From Saccharomycopsis fibuligera x Saccharomycopsis cf. fibuligera (taxonomy: Eukaryota > Ascomycota > Saccharomycetes > Ascoideales > Saccharomycopsidaceae), in assembly GCA_001936135.1 (NCBI GenBank), contig CP012819.1:806001-870000 (forward strand): 64,000 bases of DNA, read 5' to 3'. The notes under the pieces were generated by a model that saw only the letters and a program-made list of their open reading frames with translations, had not been told where the DNA came from and ran no database searches. The translations under genes and the position numbers were made by a program. Below, piece by piece: positions 52,586 to 63,304 of the stretch (position 1 is its first letter; each line of letters begins with the position of its first letter).

Positions 52586-53096
52586 ATGACAAAAATCCCT
52601 CTTTACCTAAAGCTTAAACCACCAAGCGGGCCGACGAAGCTCACCAATAATCAGAAAATAATACAACAGTCATCATCGAAAGAAAATGCAATTGACATTA
52701 TCTCGGGAAAAGATTCTAACAACAACTTTAAAGTTGCCTCCAGCTATTCCTTCGATAAAGTTTTTAACGAAGAATGCACCACATCTACTCTCTACAATTT
52801 GATATTGCATAGTTCTATCCAAGATCTCATATTCAAACAAACTGACACTACACTTTTCACCCTTGGCCCTTCGAATAGCGGAAAATCGTACTCATTATTT
52901 GGCAAAAACAATGAAAATACAGGCATAGTACATTATGCCTTAAAAGAATTGTTCAGTCAAACTGAAAAATGGAACGGTTCCAACTTTGAAGAAAGTGTAT
53001 TTCATGAGATTTTGGGAATTTACTATGGCGGATTATTGTTGAATGCTAACGACATTGTTGATGATCCCGAGCAAAAAAAGAAACAACAGCCATACC

Positions 53097-53131
<35 letters not shown>

Positions 53132-55729
53132 CTAATTCTCAGAAAGAATGGTATGAAAGACAGTGAGAATGATAATGAAAATATCAGAGCAGGCAAAGGC
53201 ACTAAAGGCGCAAGCACTGCACCAACACAAAGCAAACAAATTATATCCATTAGCATGTATGAAATATACAACGATTCCATAATAGACTTACTCGAGTTGA
53301 CAAAAGACTATGCATTTCTCAAAAAGCAAATCAAAAAACAAAGTCTCAAATCAACTGAGATATTCACTGATATGAAAGATGGCAAAATAAAACCAGCCAA
53401 CATTTTTACGATATCTGTATCCTCTTTCGAGCAAGCAGAGTTATTAATTGAATCTGGTTTGAAGAGTAGACATGTCTCTTCTACAAACATCAATCCTATG
53501 TCCTCCAGGTCTCATTTGTTTTTATTAGTTAATGTGCATTCAATTTCTTTAAAAGACCTTTCCAAATCATCTACAATTAAACCAACATTTTCTTCAAGTT
53601 TAGGCAAAAGTGTTTTAACACATGATGCTTTTCCTGGAAAACAGATCAAAGTGAAAACCTCACGTTTAACTATATCTGACTTGGCTGGTTCCGAGCGCTC
53701 AAAAGCAGCACAAACTGGAAATAACAAAACAGCATTTCATGAAGGAAATGTAACTAACCAGTCTTTAACAGAATTGGGAAGGATTTTGAACATTTTGAGC
53801 AAAAGCAAAAATAAAACAAAAGAGAAGTCGCTTATTAGAACAGACAAATTAACGCGTCTTTTGCTCAGTGACTACATTGGGAACACTGATAATAAATTGG
53901 CGATATTGGTCAATATTAACCCCTATGGTGATGTTGCAACCATATTATCTACATTACGCTTAATATCGCCGTTGCCCAAATTCAAAAACACATCGTTTAA
54001 TGCTACAACCAACATCACAAGGCTGTCAACGTTCAACTTTAGACTTAACTTTAGAACTCGAGAGCCAAAAACACTAAAAAGCCTGGCATCTTCTATAGCA
54101 TCACTTCCATCAACACCCAAAAATGCCTCATTTGAAGGACAGCTTGAAGGACATAGGAGAAAGAGATCAGGAGCTTCTAACAGTCATGTTGATACTTTTG
54201 CTACACCTTCATCTTTATCTTCAGTGTCTTCTAGAGTGAGCACCACTGTATCATCTAATGAGAATACTAGTACTAATAACAATAATAATACTAATAACAA
54301 CAGTGCTATTACCTTTAGACGGCTTTCAATGTTGCAAAAATCTCCCCCTTCTCCTATTGTCGTTAGAGGAACCACAGGTAACAATTCATCTTTCAAGAAA
54401 AGAAACAATACTTCTCCTTTGGTTGAATCATTTACGGCTTCAAGTCAGCAACATATCAACACCATTTCATCACCTTGCACTACCGCCTCTACCCCAAATA
54501 CATTAATATCATCTAGTAATGCCAAGCAAGGCAGAGCACGTTCATCACCAACAGCATCAGAATTATCGTCAACAGCTAGATACTTCCATCAGCAAAGTTT
54601 ATCAGAATCAGCCAACATATCTTATGATACCACTAAAGCAAATACCCACATTGCAGGAAGTATTACTACTTCAAATAACAGCAGCAGCAGAACCCAAGCC
54701 ACTTCAGTTAGTAAGAATGAATCTTGGCCCAGTGTATCTACAATAACCTCAACTTATCAGGCTGTTGAATCTTGCCTCAAGTCATTGGATATAAATCTTT
54801 CCAATAATATGGACAAGTCCCAAATTATAGAAAAAATTGCATTCAGAAGCCAGTCATTATTTGATGAGAATCTATTTTTAAAGGAGAGGAATAAATTACT
54901 TGAAGCTCAGTTAAGTGTCAGAGCACAAGAAACCATCAACAGTCAAAACACCGAGATTAAAAAACTTCAAGAGGAGCTCAAGCAAGCTAAGCAGCAAATA
55001 AACATCATTGAGTCTCAAAATGCTGCTAGTAATAGCAAAATTGAGCACTTGAGCAAAGAAAACAATAAGCTCAAACAGTATGAGAAAGATAGTGAAAGAG
55101 CACTAGACAACAACAACAATATTTTAGAAAAACTCAAACAATCAAAACAGTATCAGGACCGCGAAATTAGCAAGTTGAAAGAACAGATCAAACTCTCTAA
55201 TGAGGAAATTGTACTTTTGAAAAATGAACTTCATTTATCTAATGAGAACTTGGAAAATATCAAGCAGAAATTTACTGTGCTCGCATTTCAACATCGGGAA
55301 TATCGCGAAAAGCTTGCTCAGAATGAGAAAAGTGCTAGTCAATCAAGCAGCAATAGTAGTAATGAAACTGTCAAACCAGCAGAGTCCAGTAATTTCACAT
55401 CTGAGGATCTGAGCTCAAGACGTGAACGGGACAAAATCAACTCTTTTTATTTTGCCAGTCTCTCGTTCAATTCCAGCGCAGATAACATCAATGAATCCAA
55501 TGATGTTTATGAGAAGAAAGAGCAGCCAGGTGATTTGACAGAACCTTTTTTCACCCCTGGAGAAGATGGGATAAATGAGGAGAATCTAACCAGCAAAAGT
55601 TCTGCTATATTTGATGATCTTGATACTAGCAGTGATGGTAAGCCAAACAGCTCGACGACTAACTCCCAATATGGAAGTGAAAATGAGATTTCAACAAAAA
55701 GTTATTTCAGTTCCGCCAAAGAGCTCTAG
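52586..55729 (+). CDS. Kinesin-family motor protein
   Basis: This predicts 1047 residues. The motor domain spans about residues 1-480: SYSFDKVFNEECTT, the P-loop GPSNSGKSYSLFG (GxxxxGKS), IISISMYEIYNDSIIDLL, switch I NPMSSRSHLFLLVNVHS, switch II ISDLAGSERSKAAQTGN, and TRLLLSDYIGNTDNKLAILVNINP. The P-loop and SFDKVF start resemble yeast Smy1 and divergent N-terminal motors such as Candida Kip4, so I give no symbol. A 16-17 residue Gln run lies within the motor, in a long insert before the SMYEIYND strand. Residues about 500-740 are Ser/Thr/Asn-rich; residues about 760-920 form a coiled coil with heptads (KERNKLLEAQL, LQEELKQAKQQINIIE). The tail is acidic and Ser-rich. ATP-binding residues are intact. 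The ATG at 52586 is the first in frame. Confidence 0.85.
53093..53132 (+). repeat. CAA tract inside the kinesin motor
   Basis: A nearly pure CAA run adds a Gln homopeptide to a surface insert of the motor domain. Only a CATAC interruption precedes it. Confidence 0.85.
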
Positions 55730-56133
55730 AAAATAAAAATTGAAACTGCAGACAAGATTAACCATCGAAAAAATTAACGTATACTCCAATGTTATAGCTT
55801 TTATATATTATCTTCACTGCACGAATTATAACTATAACTTTCGTATACAGCTTAATTGAACAAAAAAAAAGTAACATAACTGTAGCCTAGGCTCTAAATT
55901 TCCGTAAAGACCTAATACCATAATGTTCAAACTATAGCAAGCTTTGATTACATAATATGTTTGTTGCATCGCTCTTAACCATGTTTCTTCTAGTATCATG
56001 AAAAATGACATTTTCAGGCAAAAACAGAATTATGATAGATCAAAGTGCTGTCTCTTATTGTTTTACAGTTGCTTAGCGTCTTTGCACCAAAAGTGTTAAA
56101 ACAACTTAAAATATTACTATAAAAATAATAAAA
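55730..56133. other. Intergenic, kinesin to ARC15
   Basis: About 400 bases, A/T-rich, tandem genes. No feature is seen. Confidence 0.6.
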
Positions 56134-56769
56134 ATGACAGACTGGAGAAGAATTGACATTGACGCATTAGAGCCTGGTAACAAATTGACGCCGCTCGATT
56201 TGATTCCTGCAGTGGACCCAGTATCCTATGAAGACATGTCCGTTATCGGCCAGCAAGTCAAACAGTTATTAGCTAGAGGCGAACACTATGATGCTTTAGC
56301 CTACGGCTTGTCTAATCCCCCATACGGTGGAGACGAACAAACAAAAGTATGTTGAATCTTTGAGTCCATTGATTACTTAGAAAAGCCATGGTGTTTTTTT
56401 TTTGTCTTGATTCCTGACGCATCGAGCCGCTGGGTCGTCGTACTCTGTTGAGGCAATCCAATGGGATAAAAACACTAGCAGGTTTACTTCATAATATTAT
56501 TCTCGAAATGTTACTAACATTCTTAGTCATTACATTTAAGCACAGTTTTTGATACGTTAAAATCCATCAAACAATCACAGATTCTAGAATTAGTGAGCGA
56601 CTTGTCTACCGAAGAACATGACGTGTTAATTAAATATTTGTACAAGTTGATGTCTTTGCCACAAGGACAACAAAACAGCGGTATATTATTAGCATGGTTT
56701 GATAAGACTATAGAGGTTACGGGGATCGGCCCAATTATACGCCATTTAAATGATAGAAGAACCGTTTAA
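56134..56769 (+). CDS. ARC15: ARP2/3 complex subunit 5, with one intron
   Basis: The exons are 56134-56346 and 56527-56769, giving 151 residues. Arc15/ARPC5 anchors Arp2 and helps the complex nucleate branched actin for endocytic patches. Exon 1 encodes MTDWRRIDIDALEPGNKLTP and ends SNPPYGGDEQTK, matching yeast TTDPPYSADAPTK. The donor is GTATGT at 56347, the branch TACTAAC at 56512-56518 and the acceptor TTCTTAG ending at 56526; the intron is 180 nt with only 6 bases between branch and AG. Exon 2 encodes LVSDLSTEEHDVLIKYLYKL, MSLPQGQQNSGILLAWFD and ends HLNDRRTV, identical to the yeast C-terminal DRRTV. Phase is 0. Confidence 0.96.
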
Positions 56770-57141
56770 TTTTAAAATAATGTTTATTGATGTTTTTGTA
56801 TTCTGTTTTTTATTATTCTTATAAGTGGCGATTTTATTTGTTTCAATTTTAAATGATATGGCGTATTAACAAACGAAATCAATAGTAATCTTCTTTTGTT
56901 ACGTAAGTCACTGCTTGCATTGCGTTCAAATCTTGTAGTTTTAATTGAACATCATCGAACCCGGGAAATTACTGTGAAGTACACTTTAAAGCGCTTTAAA
57001 TGCAATAGACTTGCACGACTATTCAAACCTTTCGAAATATAACATTGTTCATTTTCTTGTCATAAATATAAAAACGTTAACATAGAATACATAGTAGTAA
57101 ATCAATCATAAAGAAGCAAAGACACAATAGGAATCATTAAC
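56770..57141. other. Intergenic, convergent ARC15 and catalase
   Basis: About 370 bases of A/T-rich 3' regions with no visible feature. Confidence 0.6.
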
Positions 57142-58812
57142 TTAAGCAGAAGCAATACCCACTTTTTTAGCATATTCAGCCAAACTAATATTTTCAAAGT
57201 TGACGCCCAATCCTTTAGCTATCTGTTTACCCAAGTCAGGAGTTAATAAGCCAAAGTATTGAGCAATTCTTTGTTTCAAGCCATCATCACTAATGGTGCT
57301 AGCATGGCTCACCACATGCTTGATAAAATTCTTTTTATCAGAGTCACTGTAAACTTTCTCGTACAAAGCTCTTGGCTGTTCGAGATCAAGTTCAGAAATT
57401 CCAGAAATATAAACAGAGTGCTTTTGCCACAATGCAAGCTCGTGTTTTCTTTGAGCTTCATGTTTTTGCACTTCTATAGATTTATCTTCAGCTTCTTTCG
57501 TAACCACTCCTTTGTACTTGTTTTCAACATAATTAAAGGGCTCCTTTTGGTCTGGTTTGGTTTCTAAGTAGTGAATATCATTATAAGTGGAGATATAATC
57601 TTGTCTTCTTCCTTGGTTGTAGTACGCGGCTGGTCCATCTCTTTGGAAATTACCAGCAGCAAATGGACATGCAGATGCCTTATCAAAAATAGGTGGTCTG
57701 TTAACTGGTAACTGCTGGTAGTTAACCCCCAATCTGTGGCGAGCAGTATCACTATAAGAAAATAATCTTGATTGTAAGACAGGGTCATTGGATGGTTCAA
57801 TACCTGGGATCAAGTGAGATGGAGAGAATGCAATTTGTTCAGTTTCAGCAAAGTAGTTTTCAACATTCTTGTTAAGCACGATCCTACCTGTCTTTCTAAG
57901 TGGAAACTCTTTGTGTGGCCAAATCTTCGTCAAATCATTAACAGAATATCTGAAGTTTTCTGCTTGCTCTTGGGTCATTGTTTGGACATAAACACCATAT
58001 TCTGGATAGTTTCCCTCTTCAATACGAGCAAACATTTTAGCCAAGTTGTAGTCTGGGTTAGCACCATTAAGCTTTTCAGCTTCTTCAGAAGAAAGGTTCT
58101 TGAATCCTTCTTCAGCTAGAACATGAATCTTCACATATACAAAGTCGCCGCTATGATTAACGAATTTGAAAGTATGACCAGAGTAACCATGCATGGCGCC
58201 AAAATCAGCTGGAGTACCACGGTCACCAAACATATAAGTAATTTGGTGAATAGATTCAGGATTTTGGGTCAAGTAATCCCAGTAACGAGTGGAGTCAGAC
58301 AAGTGGTTTAAGTGGGTTCTAGGATCTCTCTTTTGAGAGTGAATGAAATGTGGGAATTTTAATGGATCTCTAATGAAAAACACTGGAGTATTGTTACCAA
58401 CCATATCATAAATTGCACCGGATTTCGAGGTTCTAAACTTGATAGCAAACCCACGAGGATCTCTCAAGGTATCTGGAGTGCCATGCTCACCACCAACAGT
58501 AGAGAATCTAATAGAAACAGAGCATTTGTAGCCTGGATCTTGGAAAATTTCAGCAGTAGTAATATCGGATAAAGAATCAGTGCATTCGTAGTAACCATGG
58601 AATACATGACCATTAGCATGTACTACTCTTTCTGGAATTCTTTCAGAATCAAAGTGGCTCAAAGAATCAAGCAAGTTGAAATCTTGCAATAATAAAGGGC
58701 CACCGGGACCCGCAGTTTGGGCACTGTAAGGATGAGCTGGAACGGCCACACCATTGGAAGTAGTAAAAAGAATTGGCTTTTCAGAAACTCCAGAAGATGA
58801 ATTGGAAGCCAT
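57142..58812 (-). CDS. CAT1: Monofunctional haem catalase
   Basis: This 556-residue enzyme breaks down hydrogen peroxide. The catalytic His lies in RIPERVVHANGHVFHGYYE, the distal Asn in DMVGNNTPVFFIRDPLKFPHFIHSQKRDP, and the haem-ligand Tyr in SRLFSYSDTARHRLGVNYQQLPVN. IRFSTVGGEHGTPDTLRDPRGFAIKF and DFGAMHGYSGHTFKFVN are other clade hallmarks. Gly-His after Asn in the first motif differs from the usual KGAGA. The C-terminus ends KVGIASA, which is not a canonical peroxisomal SKL-type signal. The open frame starts at TTG 58854; the first ATG at 58810-58812 gives MASNSSSG. A GGGG stress-like element (AAGGGGAAA near 58984) lies about 170 bases upstream. It faces the SDR gene across a 1.1-kb divergent region. 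Confidence 0.95.
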   Translation of the reverse strand: MASNSSSGVSEKPILFTTSNGVAVPAHPYSAQTAGPGGPLLLQDFNLLDSLSHFDSERIPERVVHANGHVFHGYYECTDSLSDITTAEIFQDPGYKCSVSIRFSTVGGEHGTPDTLRDPRGFAIKFRTSKSGAIYDMVGNNTPVFFIRDPLKFPHFIHSQKRDPRTHLNHLSDSTRYWDYLTQNPESIHQITYMFGDRGTPADFGAMHGYSGHTFKFVNHSGDFVYVKIHVLAEEGFKNLSSEEAEKLNGANPDYNLAKMFARIEEGNYPEYGVYVQTMTQEQAENFRYSVNDLTKIWPHKEFPLRKTGRIVLNKNVENYFAETEQIAFSPSHLIPGIEPSNDPVLQSRLFSYSDTARHRLGVNYQQLPVNRPPIFDKASACPFAAGNFQRDGPAAYYNQGRRQDYISTYNDIHYLETKPDQKEPFNYVENKYKGVVTKEAEDKSIEVQKHEAQRKHELALWQKHSVYISGISELDLEQPRALYEKVYSDSDKKNFIKHVVSHASTISDDGLKQRIAQYFGLLTPDLGKQIAKGLGVNFENISLAEYAKKVGIASA

Positions 58813-59303
58813 TATAGGACAAATGTTGGTTTTCTGCAAGTTATTATTAAACAAGAATAAAATGTTCTCGGGTTGAGGTGATGAAGAATCAAAGATAAAT
58901 AAATATAAGCAGTAGTAACTCCAACACCACCGAGAGGAAGAAATTAATATCTTATATACCAGTCAAAAAGAGCCCAATTGTTAAGGGGAAAGGGACATTG
59001 GATTGCTAGCGTTCGGTAGAGAACAGCAATCCTAACTGCATGACAAACTTTATTGACATCATCAGTCAAAAAAGACACAGGACATACAATTCGCATTAGA
59101 AATGACGGAGATCTGGATCGCCACAAACCACATTGAGCAGCTTGGATTTAGAGCTATTTGAAAGAGTCTTTCTTTCATACTAATCGGCACAGTTGCGCAA
59201 TTATGGCTGGCTGTGCAGCACTCATCTGTAAAGCTATCTATCCAGCCCCGATTTGTAACATTTTGCGTTCTCGAATGATTTTCAACATCGGGCGCATTGA
59301 GAC

Positions 59304-59367
59304 GTATGTATCAGAAAAATTGGACATATTGCATGGCTAGGTCTGACAGCTTACTAACAATTCTTAG
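59304..59367 (+). other. Orphan spliceosomal intron signature
   Basis: Within 64 bases there is a consensus donor GTATGT (59304-59309), an exact branch point TACTAAC (59352-59358) and acceptor TTCTTAG (ending 59367), with branch-to-AG spacing like that of ARC15. All three frames meet stops soon after the junction, so it does not join long coding exons. The longest spliced frame I see starts at ATG 59203 and ends after 36 codons. It may be an intron in the 5' leader of the SDR gene 540 bases downstream, or part of a spliced non-coding RNA. Confidence 0.5.
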
Positions 59368-59908
59368 CTTAATTTAATTGAACAAGCTTGTTCTAGAAAA
59401 AATACACCTGTGCGAATTTCAAAATTCAACTATCTATACAGAAAATATTATCATGATTTCTGTTCTTCAGTTTTATTGGAAAGAAGTTACATCTTGGGTC
59501 CTCCTGCAGGTGTCAACAACCTCTGCTAGCAAGCACTACAGTGAACACGCCAGCATTTTAATGATTCATAAAACCTGGTATATCAGAAGCATAGAGACTT
59601 TCTGTTCATCGAACAAGCTCTTCCAATGGAAATCCTGGAATATGTAATCACTACAAAAGCGTTTTTCCACTGGCAAGCATAATAGGCTCAAAGCAACCGA
59701 GCAAACATAGGCTGACAACATGCAGTAGCCTGCGGAGTTCTGTGGTTGTGAGCCCCGAATAATTCCAGTCTGGATATTTCATTCTTATTAATCACTCTAG
59801 ACTGATCATATAGTGAATAAGCCATAGCATTCTGAATCCGGAAACAAACAAAACTGCTAAATCAAATCCTTACCCAGTCTCAGTAACTATCGCGTCTGCT
59901 CCTCGACT

Positions 59909-60737
59909 ATGTCTGTGTCAATAATCACTGGTGCTTCTGCTGGAATTGGCAATTCCATTGCACGCCACATTCTCGATTCGTCATCGAGCACTAAAGTCCT
60001 CCTTACAGCCCGCTCAGAGGCACCATTGAGACAAATTGCTGAAAAATATGGCGAGAAAAGAGTTTCATATGTAATTGGTGACATTGCTGATGAAACATTG
60101 AGCACTACTTTAGTTAGCAAGGCTATTGAGAAGTTTGGAGCTATCAATTCCGTCATTGCCAACGCTGGAGTCCTAGAACCAGTTGAATCAGTTCAAAATG
60201 TCACCATCAAACAGTGGAAAAAATTATTTGACGTCAACTACTTTTCTGTAGTGGATTTGGTCAGCAAGGCCATTCCACATTTGAAAAAAGTCAATGGCAA
60301 TGTTATTCTAGTCTCTTCAGGTGCCTCAACCAAATCAACCGTAAGTGTTTTCTTAGTATTTAGATAACTTCTCAATGCTGATTCTTTATTAACACACTCA
60401 ACAGTATGGCTGGGCCGCTTACGGTGCCTCTAAAGCTGCAATTAACCATTTCGCTCTCTGTGTGGCTGCTGAGGTTCCAGAGATCAAAACTGTTGCCGTT
60501 GCCCCAGGAGTCGTGGACACCAAGATGCAAAACGACATCAGAGACGCACATGGCAAAAACATGACACCAGAAGCATTGCAAAGATTCCTTGATTTGAAAA
60601 AAAACAATCAGCTATTGGATCCCAATTATGTTGCCAAAATATACGGAAACCTTGCCCTCAACGGGATTTCCGAAGAACTCAATGGCCAATATGTCAGATA
60701 CAACGATGACAAGCTCAAGAACTATCGCGAGGACTAA
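59909..60737 (+). CDS. Short-chain dehydrogenase/reductase (IRC24/YIR035C type), with one intron
   Basis: The exons are 59909-60340 and 60405-60737, giving 254 residues, the usual length of this family. The Rossmann motif IITGASAGIGNSIA (TGxxxGxG) is at the N-terminus, then NAGV (VIANAGVLEPV), the catalytic Ser in VILVSSGAS, and the catalytic YxxxK in YGWAAYGASKAAINHF, right at the start of exon 2. VAVAPGVVDTKMQ follows. Enzymes of this group reduce small carbonyl compounds with NADPH; yeast Irc24 acts on benzil and similar diketones. The donor is GTAAGT at 60341 and the acceptor CAACAG ending 60404; the intron is 64 nt with TATTAAC, one mismatch from consensus, as the likely branch. It is divergent from catalase, perhaps sharing stress control. 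Confidence 0.9.
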
Positions 60738-61528
60738 GCATCATAATAAGACCATAAATAAGTAGCCGAAAAAAGAATATTACAGGATGTTATAATTACG
60801 ACTTACAAAACTTTAAATGCAGTTGTTTTTTTCAGACAGAAAAAATTTCAGCGATACAAACATCTTTAAAAGTCTTCATAGCAAGGCTATAAAAATGTAG
60901 CAGCGCGTTAGAGGAAGCATTCAATAGGGCAAACAATAACGCAAACCCAAAAGTTAAACACCTCGACTAAAACTAACGCAGAGCATTTATTCTAAGAAAC
61001 CGGAACGAGATATTACATGTGCCTCTACTGTTAATAAAGTCACATAACATCCAACTATAAAGCTGTGGTTGATAAACTACTTCCCGCACCCATAACGAGG
61101 CGGCAAATAGAATATATAGGCTCCTATTATAAAATATAGTATAATACGTTAAGTATTACCTACTGATGTTGAGGAAAGGAAAAACAAGAGGGAGAAAAAG
61201 TAAAAAGAAAATGGCAGCGAAACAGGACCTTATATAGTTTTCTGGAGTGGAGCGCTGGTACTTAGTACTCACGCTTAGGAGAAAAAATTTTCTACTGTAT
61301 TTGAACAGGGTAATAATTAGACGTTGCCCCATGATACCGGTTCCTAATTATACTGTCACATGACATTCTGTTTTCTTTTTTGTTTCTGTTTTTGTTTTGT
61401 CGCACTGGAAAATCTCAACATCGGCTGCAGGGCGTTGATGATTTGATAATTTCCATGGAGTTGTTGAAGGGGTTATTAGTGCACATATTGCGTGTGTATC
61501 ACATGCGACTATAACACCGTCAAATGGG
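60738..61528. other. Intergenic, SDR to WDR83-like gene
   Basis: About 790 bases, A/T-rich. No gene, tRNA or repeat is visible. Confidence 0.6.
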
Positions 61529-62716
61529 ATGTACAAAAACCCATACTCGCAGTTCCAGGTTCATGATTCCGCAGCAACAGCCTTGACGGGAACGTCTTCC
61601 GGGAGAATTACTTTTACTGGATTTCAAGACGGAAAGATCAAACTTTTGAGTATCGGCAGCAGTCCAACCCAAGAAGAAGTATCAGCAGACGTGGTTGACG
61701 CATTTTCCATAACCTCAAAGCGAATAAATAAAATTAGAATTAATACCAGCGCTAACTTTAATGAAATCTTAGTCGCCTCTGCTAATGCTCTCGTTCAGTT
61801 CGACTACAACAAAAGTTCATTGGTGCGCAGAATAGTCGATGAGCGAGGATGGCTCATCAATAATGACTGCAACTACCTCAACGGGGAGCTTTGTGCTTGT
61901 GTGGATAATGACAATAGCATGCGGTTATACGACTTGAAGAGCAGATCTCACAAGCCGGCGCAAATTTTCAGTAATTCTAATGACAGTTTAAACTGCTTTG
62001 ATTTCAAAAAGCAGCGCAATTGGCTTATTTCGTGTGGTTCCAATGATGGTAATATTTACACTTATGATTTAAGGATGGGGAAACTTATCATTGATGATAT
62101 CGTACAATTGGAAGGATCCAGAAATGATGGCGATTATGGAAATGCTGCCACTTTTTCTGCTAAAAAGCATAGCCATCCAATAACTTCCATATCCTTATCC
62201 AACGAGTCAGATAGTCAAAATTTGGCTTCCAAGTATGCAGTAATAAATTCGCTCAATAATCCAATACAGCTTTTTATAACAAATATTGCCAGTTCTCTCT
62301 CAGTGACTTCTCCTGCTGATATTAATTTTGTCTCAGAATACAATCAGTACGACATATCAGAAGCCGAGGCCTCTCTGGTACTGCTGCTGCGGATTATTCA
62401 AAAGCAACATTTCTCTAAAAAAACGTTTGACAAACTGTACAAAGTGGACGCATCTTTGATTAATCACGACTTGAATATCATTTCAGGCTCAGAGACCGGA
62501 GAGGTTTATATCTGGAAGGTTGGAAAATCTCACGACAGAAGCACAATAGAATCGAATGGCTCTGATACTATTTTAAAAACATTCAATAGTTACATGACTA
62601 CTGAAAATCAGAGTAACAAATTGCTTGCAAACGTTGCTTATTTATCTACAGTTCATTGTGTTATTGCCACTGGTGGTGATGGCAAGTTGCATCTATGGGA
62701 AAACGTGCGGCTATGA
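61529..62716 (+). CDS. WD40 protein, WDR83/MORG1-like
   Basis: This predicts 395 residues forming a WD40 propeller. Visible blades include ALTGTSSGRITFTGFQDGKIKLLS, CACVDNDNSMRLYDLKSRS, LISCGSNDGNIYTYDLRMGKLIIDDIV, DLNIISGSETGEVYIWKV and CVIATGGDGKLHLWENV. The YDLRMGKL...D element and the order of blades resemble WDR83 (MORG1: GRVRRYDLRMGQLFSDYV, and HVVSCSEDGKVFFWDL). WDR83 is a spliceosome-associated protein and MAPK scaffold in animals; the yeast role is not known to me. The middle has a 60-residue insert rich in Ser and Asn. The ATG at 61529 is used; an earlier ATG at 61524 is in another frame. Assignment is moderate because WD40 proteins resemble each other. Confidence 0.6.
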   Translation: MYKNPYSQFQVHDSAATALTGTSSGRITFTGFQDGKIKLLSIGSSPTQEEVSADVVDAFSITSKRINKIRINTSANFNEILVASANALVQFDYNKSSLVRRIVDERGWLINNDCNYLNGELCACVDNDNSMRLYDLKSRSHKPAQIFSNSNDSLNCFDFKKQRNWLISCGSNDGNIYTYDLRMGKLIIDDIVQLEGSRNDGDYGNAATFSAKKHSHPITSISLSNESDSQNLASKYAVINSLNNPIQLFITNIASSLSVTSPADINFVSEYNQYDISEAEASLVLLLRIIQKQHFSKKTFDKLYKVDASLINHDLNIISGSETGEVYIWKVGKSHDRSTIESNGSDTILKTFNSYMTTENQSNKLLANVAYLSTVHCVIATGGDGKLHLWENVRL

Positions 62717-63147
62717 GTTTTTTTATAGGTGTATTCATTTTATACTAGCATCCTGCTGTCAGTTGTGATTAGCAGCCATTATCATCACTTTTATTCGATA
62801 TGTAGCATCTCTATATGCAGAGATTTACTCTTACATGCTTTCCTTCAGTGTTTTTATTACAGGTGACTGGTATTCCTAAATATAGTTAGAATTAAGGATA
62901 ACCAATATTGTTAAAGTTATTCTTAATTTCTGTTCTCCTCTACCACGGAGCACGTTCATGTTATATGATGGTAGCATTATAGTAAAGTGAACGTATTATA
63001 ACCAACTTTATAATATGTGTGTTAGTAATATTACCCGCTTTAAATTCATAATCTAATAAGCGGGTATTGACCCAAATACTTGCCAACATTGGCATCCGCA
63101 TACAAAAGTGGCATGCAAGATAGAAAAAGATTGTTATAGCGATGGTG

Positions 63148-63181
<34 letters not shown>

Positions 63182-63304
63182 CAGCATGTTGTATTGATGG
63201 GATCCAGAACGACGGACTACAGTATTGTAAAAATTATTGATCGGTAATACTGATACCCCCTAAATATAACATCACCACTAACTCACCTAGTAATTACATA
63301 TATA
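62717..63304. other. Intergenic, WDR83-like gene to EFM4
   Basis: About 590 bases with a 30-A run at 63148-63177, roughly 130 bases before the EFM4 ATG. No gene is visible. Confidence 0.6.
63148..63177 (+). repeat. Poly-A tract, 30 bases
   Basis: Uninterrupted A run in the EFM4 promoter, a likely nucleosome-depleting element. Confidence 0.85.

Noticed and set aside
61500-61560. Possible extra WD40 exon (TVKWDVQKP in another frame) before the WDR83-like ATG
   Set aside because: The frame closes soon after and no splice signals join it to the gene; the chosen frame already has a first blade.
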